Positions 12,111-22,500 of a stretch of 64,000 nucleotides of DNA are shown in pieces. The stretch spans positions 43,113,620-43,177,619 of the forward strand of contig NC_044006.1 of assembly GCF_900496995.4 (NCBI RefSeq). Reading direction: 5' to 3'. Below the pieces are notes generated by a model. It had not been told where the DNA came from, ran no database searches, and saw only the letters and a list, made by a program, of their open reading frames with translations. The first letter of the stretch is position 1; each line of letters opens with the position of its first letter. This DNA is from Aquila chrysaetos chrysaetos. Taxonomy: Eukaryota > Chordata > Aves > Accipitriformes > Accipitridae. Both the position numbers and the translations under genes were made by a program.

Positions 12111-14000
12111 CATACAGTGTCTGGCAGTTTTCCTGTTCTAATACGAGAATGAAAATGGACGAAGCCATTAGCGAGGTACGGGTTGCCAGCACCACGCAGG
12201 CGACACATCACGGTGGAGTCCGGGGCTTTCCCTAGCGAGGTGACCGAATGAGGACGTGGGCTCAGTGCCCAGCCAGGGCCGACCGGCACAGCGAGTGTAA
12301 AATCAGAGCTAAAACCAGTCTACAGCCGATAACGATTCACTCTACCAGAAGACAAATGCTAAGGGCTCCAAAGCAAGAGTAGGCTTCTAGACAAAAGTAG
12401 TATCTTCTGTTACAAAAAAAAAAAAAAAAGAAACCCAAACAGGTACACCTGTGCAAGGTCTTTTAGACTGGAAAACCTTTGTTGATGTTTTCAATTGTAT
12501 TTGTGCTAAGAAGAAATACTATCGCTGCCTGCAAAGTTGTCTCTTTTCTTAGGCTGCCTGGCTACAACAAAACTACAGCTAGAGGCTCCAGGGACACACA
12601 GACGCGAGACCTGGAAACCATTTAATATGCACAACATGTTGTAAAGACACTGACAACTTGACAAAGTAATTCCGCACAGATGCTGTTACTGGCTGTGAAT
12701 TCACACATCACATTCCCCTTCCTCCCAAACCTGAGACAGACAGATGCGTTTTATATTTAGTATCAGAGCAGCACAGAACAGGAAGGAGCCCCTTGCCCTC
12801 CACTTAGGATTGCTGACCAGTCTCTACTACCATAAATGGCCAAGGTACACCTAAGCCTTTTCATAGAATGATTAAAACTAGTGAAAAAAAATGCTGTTCT
12901 ACACTCCAGGACTGTTACAATAATGGCAAAATATTGATTCAAAAGCCAGCTATTTAAAAAATAAGACGTGCTTAAGCATTGCCTAAGACCTACGCAATTA
13001 AGCTTTAACAGCTTAGAGCACTCGTGTGTATGACAACAAACCATTTCCCCCACGCTGGATTCCTTGGATTAGAGTCAGAAACGGTTAATACATCTAGCTG
13101 AACGACAGGTATACGCCCACAAATAAATCATACAGATGAACCGATAACTTATCTGTCCCATGATATTATGTTCAAAGTTCACGACTGCTCTCAGGAAAAC
13201 AAATTATTGACAAGTACTCCTTAAACTGAGGTCTTTATTTAATGACCACTGTTAATGGCAAATATAGTAGCATTTGGTCTCTGCTTTTACCGTTAAAAAA
13301 AAATTTCTTTTTTAATAGAAGTATAAAGAGATTTCTCAATAAAATTGGAGGTTGCAATTTTGATCCTACAAAATGATGATTATTTTTTTTTTAGGGTAAA
13401 AACAAGAGTAATTCCAGTTAAGTACAAATTTCACTTAAGACATAACATCAGTGTCCAGTTTTCACAGCCAGCAACATTATGAGATATATTGTACCTGGTT
13501 TTTCATGTGTAGGTGTGAATAAAAATTCTGCAAAACAGTACTACATGAATATCAAGAAGTCAAAAGTATGCCTTCTAGTAAGGAAAGTAGGTTTCTTTTA
13601 CTTTGACATCATCAACACAGGCAAATAGTGGTCAGAACTCCTAAGTAGTATTTAATGCAGTTAGTATTTTTAGGATCCCATCTGTTTTCCAACTAAAAAG
13701 AAAATCATGACATAAATGTAATAACTTTTTCATATCATTTAAGTGGAAAAGTTAAATAAGTTTAAGCACAGAATAAAATTTTTTAAAATTGACTTTGATA
13801 AAACCAGTTCATGATGATCAAAGTACAATTTAGTAATACTGAATTTGGCAAACACTTAAAACTGCCAAGTATTTTTAACTCAAAATGTCAATAAAAGCAC
13901 AATACATTATTTCCTAAAAGCAAAAAGTTATGTTATCAGTATAAATACAAGCTTTTTGTAACTATTAAAACCTCTGTCTATAACAATATTTTGCTGTGAG
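12110..14000. other. Intergenic DNA between STK31 promoter and solo LTR
   Basis: AT-rich, with scattered A runs (12413-12429) and no exon, RNA gene or repeat that I can recognise. Confidence 0.5.
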
Positions 14001-14586
14001 TGTCCTGGTTTTGGCTGGGATAGAGTTAATTTTCTTTCTAGTAGCTGGTACAGTGCTATGTTTTGGGTTCAGTATGAGAAGAAAGTTGGTAATGCACTGA
14101 TGTTTTCAGTTGTTGCTAAGTAGCGTTTAGTCTAAGTCAAGGATTTTTCAGCTTCTGATGCCCAGCCAGCAAGAAGGCTGGAGGGGCACAAGGAGTTGGG
14201 AGGGGACACAGCCAGGACAGCTGACCCAAACTGGCCAAAGGGGTATTCCATACCATGTGACATCATGTCCAGTACATAAACAGAGGGGAGTGGGACTGGG
14301 GAAGATCACTGCTCAGCAACCAACTGGGCATTGGTCGGCGAGTGGTGAGCAATTGCATTGTGCATCACTTGTTTTGTATATTCCAATCCTTTTATTAGTA
14401 TTGTCATTTTATTATTGTTATTATTATCATTATTAGTTTCTTCCTTCCTTTTCTATTAAACTGTTCTTATCTCAACCCACAAGTTTTACCTTTTTCCTTT
14501 CGATTCTTGCCCCCATCCCACTGGTGGGGGAGGGGAGTGAGTGAGCTGCATGGTGCTTAGTTGCTGGCTGGGGTTAAACCACGACA
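14001..14586. mobile_element. Solo LTR of an avian endogenous retrovirus
   Basis: A 586-bp element begins TGTCCTGG and ends CCACGACA, imperfect inverted termini (7 of 8 bases) with the canonical TG...CA ends. It is flanked on both sides by GTGAG (13996-14000 and 14587-14591), an exact 5-bp target duplication. An ATTAAA signal lies at 14455-14460 after an ATT-rich tract, as in an LTR R region. No gag, pol or env sequence adjoins it, so it is a solo LTR left by recombination. The opening resembles LTRs that are abundant in many bird genomes; a precise family name needs a repeat library. Confidence 0.9.
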
Positions 14587-14591
14587 GTGAG

Positions 14592-16300
14592 AAACCTCGT
14601 CTCTGAAATACACACATACATTTCTGGAACTGCATTCCCGAATGGGTATAGCCACACAGATAAATATGAAAGTAGAATAAACTTCCGCTATTAAGCTTGC
14701 AATAATGTCTCTGAAGACTGAAATTAAAATATTTTTTCTATATTCTTATTTACCTTTTTTTTACCAATGTTATTTACATTTGTTTTTTTTCTTGTAATTC
14801 TATTGTGAAATCCCCATTTACTTCTAAGATCAAGTAGAGAATCTGTAGAAATGATTGCTTATTAGGACCAGAAGAGGGAGCTCCAATTAATATTTTTATT
14901 TATTAAGTTAAAGCAGTATGTAGTGGTGTAGAATTTAAAGGTAAAGGTTATTTTAAAATATTCATTAACAGTTTGATATATTACACCTTTAAATTAAAGT
15001 AACAGATTAACCTCTCTGATTGGCATCTGTAGTAATGGCAGCATAGGTCAGAGTTAAGGTAAATGGCCTTTTTTAATTTTTGAATTTGGGCAGCTGAGCC
15101 TTCCATTCCCTTCTCACTTGGATTCCAGCCATCTCCATCAGTCACTGTACGACCTGCATGCAATCCCAAGAACTCTCTTTCCACACCTGATATCTGAACA
15201 AAAAAGCAAGTTGCCCTGCACCAAATGCCTTCAACCTCACCTCTTTTCCTCTGCCAATCAGGCACATAGAGGCATTCTCTCTGATGGGAATCAGAGCTTT
15301 GTAAGCTTCTGCCAACTCTTGCTATAACGTCTCAGTACACGCATACCACCTGAAAAGTCTTCAATCCCAGACATCTTCAAGTATTTTTAAGCACAAACTG
15401 ACTTACACCTCTCTGTTTTCAAAGGAGACTAACAAAGTTAGCTCAGGCTCTGCTTTTGCCTCCTAAACTGCAGCCTCCACCAGTTATTCTGTACCAAGTT
15501 CTTGCTGTGCTGCTTCGCAGATTTAAACCACCACACAAAGTTACCGAATTTTAAATTTTCCTGTCCTCCACCTTTAACACAACATATGCTGCCACAGCTG
15601 TGAATATGGACAAAGAATACAAAAGCACATCTCCCTTCTTGAGGAAGTCTGTGTGTTGGATTAGACATGATGAAAGAGTATCTGTTGGATAAATAAATTG
15701 ATAATAAAACCATACAATTATTTGTTTACATGCAATAAATAGCATATCCATTTCCACTTAATGTTTTCAGAAGTTTAGTGTAATAGAATCATTGTTATGG
15801 ACAGTATCAGACAGAGAAATCTGGGATAAAGTATACAAGCAGGATCCGTTCAAGTAGCTAGTAAGGATGTGTGGAAATGGGTTTACAGGCGTACAGAACT
15901 TCACATATAAAAAAATATTTATACTTTGGCAAGAACAGAGACTAGAGAAGCGTGAGAGAAGGGTATGTTTGAATTTTATGTAAAGGCAATGAAACCAACA
16001 GAAAGAAAAAAAAAAGATTTGAAGGAAACATTAAAATGTCAATATTAACAAAACGAATCCCACCAAGTAAAAATCCATGAACAAGATGAGTCCTAAGGAC
16101 TCTACAAATAAAGTGCATGCGTCACAGGACTGTAAGACATGTATTTTCTTTGCCCTACTACAATGAAATACTTAAAAACATGGTTATTCTCTCAGATCTT
16201 AAATAACAGTTCTGTAAATCACTAAATATGATTTTCCATCCTCAAAGGAATATCTATGTAACAATTATGAAGATTACAAATGCATTGATTAAAGTACCAA
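14592..16300. other. Intergenic DNA between solo LTR and FAM221A 3' end
   Basis: AT-rich sequence. Short open frames on the minus strand (14981-15265, 15438-15713) have no recognisable similarity and no supporting splice sites. Nothing else seen. Confidence 0.45.
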
Positions 16301-16302
16301 TT

Positions 16303-16308
16303 TTTATT
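16303..16308 (-). promoter_or_regulatory. FAM221A: Candidate FAM221A polyadenylation signal
   Basis: AATAAA on the minus strand, about 145 nt after the stop codon. An earlier AATAAA (16454-16449) overlaps the stop codon itself, so this distal one is the more plausible signal. No cDNA is available to decide. Confidence 0.45.
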
Positions 16309-16452
16309 ACAACAAGATAATTAAAAATTTAATTTCAGCAATAGAACAAAACAGCAGAATAAAGAAATGAAGAAATACAAGCGTGCAGGTAGGGACAGCG
16401 AAAAATACTCTTCAATACAATGATTAACACTGTGCCATATAATAAGTATTTA

Positions 16453-16521
16453 TTAATCTCCTGGCTTCTTTGATGGCACTGGACTTTTTTCTTTCCGTTT
16501 AGCAGCCTTCTCCTTTTTCAG
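16453..16521 (-). CDS. FAM221A: FAM221A last coding exon
   Basis: After TTGTTACAG it encodes LKKEKAAKRKEKSPVPSKKP, then GD and TAA (16455-16453). The human tail is MKMEKAAKWKGKAPLPS...KPS. The stop codon overlaps an AATAAA hexamer. Confidence 0.92.
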   Translation of the reverse strand: MKKEKAAKRKEKSPVPSKKPGD

Positions 16522-19500
16522 CTGTAACAAAGACAGACACCAACAGTGGTTCAAGAATTAATTTGCAAGTCGGCTAGCAATGCAGGATTAAATCTCTACA
16601 TCCACTCACAAATTCACCAGAGTGATAGATGCGGTGGAGCAAGCTACAGATCATTACTAGCCCAACCTAGTATCGCTTACTTTTGCATCACAGGACAAAA
16701 GAGCATTTCCATAGCTCTGCAGCTCCTCCCCTATTCAAACCAGCGCTGCCTTTATCTCTGATAATGGCAATCTAGGTATTTATGTATCCCTCAAGTCCAA
16801 AGTGCCTCACAAGTGTTCATGGGTTTATCTTTATGTCAATGAAAGGTAAAGAAGTTTTATTACAGACGAGTAACATACACAGTTAGACTAACCAACATGC
16901 ACAAAATCACATAGGAAGTTTGTTGCTGAAGTAGATGCTAAACCTCCACCTCACCGTCTCCTCACTGACCCACAAGGTCACATCTTCCTCTCCTAAGATT
17001 TTTTTACACAGTAGGCTCTTACAGCATGGTATGATTTACCAACACACATACATTTAAATCTGCCATTTTGTAGTAAGACTATTAATCCAAACAAATATAT
17101 CTGTTGTTTTTAGAAGCAACGCTTGTTCTCAAGTATTGTTACATTAGTGAATGAAATTCTATTTAGAGCAATTACATAAAAGGGATGCATGGAGTTTTGC
17201 ATCTCATGTAACATAAGATAATCACATTGCTATCAAAAATGCAAGGAAAAATAAAATAGTATTTTTAACATGCTTTTTTTCCCTCATAAAATAGTGTCAA
17301 AAGGAAGCAAAGCCCCAGTCCTGATTTGGATGTCTACAAATTAACTCACTGCTAAGCAATCCTGTTGTTGGTCTACACAGAAACTAATTTTAAAATATTC
17401 TTCCCTATTTGGAGGCTTGAGGTTTGTATCTGAAATTCCTACTACATTTTGCAAAGAAAATAAAATCGGGGGGGGGGGGGGGGGGAGGCAAGAAACGCAG
17501 CAATTTGGATTTGATAGTAGCATATTTTCTCCTATAAACTGATACTGTATTTGTAACATCTTACCATATTTTGTGATGATTTCCATAATAAAGAAAATGA
17601 TTTAAAATTTCACAAAGCTAGAACAACTTTCTCATTAACAAACACCTTGTTGCAAGCAGCAAGCATAACAGCAGTTAAGATTTTAAAAGTTAATTATGCA
17701 ACATTGCCTTACAAAAGAATTCATGAACAGTCAAGACATACTCCCAGCTGAGATGGTGGAGCTAAGGAGCTAATGTGGGGAAAGAATAAGTATTTAAGCA
17801 TCTAAGTAACGTACACCACAGGGCATTTAAATTTAAGATAGTCAGTGGGGTGGAGGAGGCACCTCTAAGGGGGTGATTCAGGTCATATAAGAACGACACA
17901 CCAGATTTAGCCCAACTACACAGACATTCGTAAGGAAAAGAACATCATGAAGTTTTACAAATGAGGTAGCAAACACATTCCTAAATGTCACAGGGAACTT
18001 TTCTGTAAGTCTGCTTTGTTGTGTCTTTTTGTCACATCGTAAAATATTTTGTTGTTCTGTAATGGAGAGTTACCTCAATAAAAATCTGTCCAGTTAAGAC
18101 AAATACCATCATGACTAACCTCTGAAATCCTGCAATAGCTCATAATTGTATTTAAAACTTTAAGAAGCTAGTGTTTTCTCAGGAAGAGAACAAATTATGT
18201 ACTGCATTTATATGCCACTTAAATCATACATTTATCTTTTTTAGACATCCTCTTGTGAAAATATATTTGAATTAAGCAATAAATGTAGTAACTTGCCCGT
18301 TCTTGGTAACGTTTTTCAAAGTAAGCCATGTCATCATCTTCTGAATGCTTTCCATGAGAAACTTGCCTTGTGGCACTAGAACCACCTGAAAAAAAACCAA
18401 AACCAAAACCAAACAACAAACAACAAACAAACAAACCCCAAAACTTTTTTCATTAATGATACTTGCTATTCTATTAGTTATATTTTACATTTGGCAAAAC
18501 ACATTCAAAGTGAGAACTCACCTTTATAGGCAAGTAACAAACCCCAGCAATTGGGACCAAAGAGTAAGCCCTTTAGCGTAGGCTAGCAGCTATTACAGTC
18601 TTGGAGGAGTTCAACAGTTATATTAATTGCTAAATTCTCATACTAAATAAGGGACATAAAATAAGCATAACTGATTCCATGCAGAAAAGACTTTCTGGCA
18701 GAAGGCAGTTTCACAGGATTGTGCTGAATACATATGATCCATTCAGATATGATGAGCTTGTAGTAGGAATTAAAAATTAGAATAACTGATCCAATGAATA
18801 AGTGACAACATTAATAGGGAAGATATGACATGCTAAAAAAAAATCATTAAAGTTAAAAAGCACATCATGAGCAAAATTAACAAGACAGTTACTCTAAGCA
18901 CTTCAAGCACATGAATGGTGTAGTAACTTTTCACATAACAAGGCTTCAACACTCATTTAAATTTTTAACTTTGATTTTAGCCCTAAGCATCCTTCAACTC
19001 ATCCATAAAACCAATTAATTTTATATTAAATACTTCTTGTAAAACAGTATTATCCTACTAATATCGCACCTGCTATCTGTGAGATGGTTTGAGCAGAACT
19101 AGAAGGTCCCTCAAATGCTTTTAGAAATGGATGATCCATGCTGGTAACAAGGGATTCTGCAAGTTCAGCAGGAGGAGTCCCTGTTATAAAATAAGTTGAA
19201 TGAAAACAAAAATTAACTTCAGGAGATATATTAAGAACATACAAGACGGGGTCAAAACAAGGCTACAGATTCATATCTACTATACTCAGTGCAGATGCCA
19301 TAAACTCAAGTTAACAAAAGCATTACAGCTGGCTTCAAAAGAAATGAAAGCTTTGTTTCTTTAATTACTACAGCTATGCTATAGTTCCTAAACTTCACAC
19401 AAATCTAGGAAACCAGATCAGAATTTAAAAAAGAAATAATGAGTACATGGCAATAATAAATAAAACAGTATTTCAGGACAAAATGTGTCCATTACTAAAT

Positions 19501-22500
19501 GACACAAAATCACAGAGCAACAGAGGTATCAAGGCCAACTAACGTGCCTGTCAAAAATAAAGTTCTACAAATGACTCTTGGTTATTTTATGCTGAACAGC
19601 TATTAACCTTTGAGCTTGGGGAAAAAAAAAAACAACTGTAACTGTATAACCAAGAAACACCTGGGCAGTATTAGGCTAAAGGATTAACATAAATATAACA
19701 TGGAATTATTAAGAGAAAAACAGAAGTTACAGAGTCCTTTCTAAAATATATGCTCCACTTCAGCCAGAAGCTACTGGGCTGAACACCATAATTGTTGATA
19801 AAGAGGGTTTTTTATCAGTTCACTACAGGAAGTTGGACAAGATGGTCATAGTGGTCTCTTCACACCTAAGGACTGCTGGAAAAAAAAAAATCTGTCTTAA
19901 CTCTTACTCCTATTGATCCACTTTGCCTTCGAACTTTGAAAATCTATGTTGAATTACTACTTTTCAAAACTACTTAGTTGGAGAATTAAGTTTCATCTCA
20001 GGTCAGCTGCACTTACCTATTCCACTGTCATCGAGTCTCATGTAGCCTTCTGCTAGTGAACTAAAACCAGTCAGTCCTCCCATAGCAGCATAAGGAACAT
20101 CCTGCCCCACAGGCTTTCCTTGGGCTAAGCGCTCTTGTTTAGTTTCCACGACTGTTTCATGAGCATATGTTGGCTGACCACATGCACAGGTAAAGCAACT
20201 ATGAAAGCCCAAACACTTGGAACCTAATTAACAAATAAATAAGTGTAATGAGTGAAATTATAATGGAATTTATACTTTACTGCAGCCAAAATGGTGTTTT
20301 CCTAAACTGATCTCATCAAAAACTAGAGTTCCTTCACTACAAAAGCATCCAGCTATACTTTCTATTTGGAAACACGTACGTGATTTTAGGCAAAGCAATC
20401 AGCTATCTTTGCTGAAACCTTTTACAGCCTCTTTTCATCATGGTACGAAAATGCTGTATAGAACAGGAGAAAGGATGAAGGTGGGGATTAGATCATAGGG
20501 GTCGTCCAGTCTCAGGGACTCATTCAGTCAAGTTTTGAGTACCTCTGAGGATGGAGATTCCACCTCTCTGAGCAGCCCAGACCAATGTTGGTCTTCTGGA
20601 GCAGACATCTCTTTCCTAATATCTAACTGGATTTCCTGTGTTGCAACTTGTGTCCATTTCCAATACTAACACCCTTCTCTATCCCTCCCCTGACAAAAAA
20701 TAAAAAAGAAAAGAAATTCTGTCAGTGGGTAAAGAAGACAACCTGCCAGAATTTTGGCAGTATTACCTCCAAAGGTGTACAGCATGTGCCAATGTTGCAC
20801 GGCCAGAAAACTTAGAATCTCAATTTATGACACAAATCACAATTTAAATGTCTCTTAAAACTAGCAAAATTATCTGGGTAGTAAACAGAGGCTGTGGCAA
20901 CAGCAAAATAGGTTCTATGTAAGAGTACCATTAGACTGACTTTCAGGGTTTTTTTAAGCTTACATAGCCACAGGATGTAACTGAAATAGTTATACAAATG
21001 ACATGTGACATTCAGAAACACAGACTGAAGTGAAGTGATATATCTGCCTAAGCTACAGCTAAGACTGTCATCAAAGCCCTGCTGGAGCAATGATGTGAAG
21101 AAGAAATTGAGGAACTGATTTTGCAAATATTTCATTATACAAATTACCCTGCTTCCAACTCGCATTAAGAGTTCATTTTGCCGAGCACCAAGAAAGAATT
21201 TTTTTAAGTCTTGTGTAATATGTAGAAGGATCACTTTCTTGGAAATGTTAGAGGCTTTTTCATATAATTTTGGGCACTCCTCAATAACAGAGCTCTTACT
21301 CTGGATACAGAATAAAGTATATAAAATATATAAAGTGCAACAGCAGTATTTTTTCAATTATAAAGAGAGTACATCTCCAATTTATCTATCACATTAGATC
21401 TATACAGCACCGGGCTAGACTAATACCAGTACATTAAAACAACAAAGTCCAAAATAGAAGCAAGTCTTGGCACTTCTCTGTGTAATCTTTGAAGCCATCA
21501 GAAGTGTCAGGTATTTTTGAGAAACACTAGAAGACGTGCATAAGGTAAATGATTATTAAAAACACTGTGTTCTAAGGATTCAGTCTGAATCATCCAATTG
21601 CACATTTAAGACTTTCATATTACTTAGAGCAAATTCTTGAAAGACTATCATATAACTATTTCATGTTTTATTCTGTGGGATATGATTCTCATCCAGCAAA
21701 AGCTGTTTATGATTTTTCCTGTACAAATTACACGGACTTCATGAAAGAAATTTATTGACAGTACAAAAAAAGCTTCAGCTTACTTAATTTGAGGTTTCAA
21801 ACTAAAACATCTTTATGCATTATTTAGTTTTTATGGTTAATAATTCCTGCTGTTTCATTACAATAACCTCAAACAACTGAAGCACAAAGCTTCCTCTTAA
21901 TGCCTTCTCAAACCTTTTGCTTGAAACTCCATTCCCATTTGCATTTCTGGACCCACAATCTGTATGCTCGGGAACTGCTTTGTTAGAGTGCTAACTATTC
22001 GGGAACAGAGCACTACTTCTTATTGAGTGAGAAAAGATATAAAAATACATTAACATTATATTCAACCAGGCAATAGAGGAACAGAGATCAACACTTCCCT
22101 CTCTCAAACTACCAAGTTCAAGTAGAAAAGTCATGTGCATGCAGCAGTGGAAATGACAAACTGCAAATGGGGTGCTTTCATACTGCCTAACTTTAGGCAG
22201 CTGTCTCCATATGCACCTAACCGAATCATTCAGAAACTTACTCTCCTTCACAGAACTTGGGGAACCTAAGGTTGTTGTTCTAAACCCTCCTGTGCAAAAG
22301 GCGATGTCTTCCTTCCCATTTCCCATCCTTCTGCAAGGACCAAAATATGCATCAGTGACAAGTGCAGCACGTACCTAATACTCTGGGCAGAATACAGATC
22401 CCTAACGTACTGTTCCTGTTAAGTTTCCTAGCAAAGAATGCTGCAAGACCATCAGCAACTTACAAGAGTTACATGAAAATCCAGGTGCTGCACTGTGCTG

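Noticed and set aside
11222-12289. Several 100-157 codon frames near 11.2-12.3 kb
   Set aside because: Same explanation: GC-rich STK31 promoter region, frames on both strands, no recognisable protein.
22287-22463. Possible extension of FAM221A exon 3 past TCTT into an open frame
   Set aside because: GTAAGT at 22463 is a strong donor, and joining there restores the conserved CNSCSKC sequence with the next exon.
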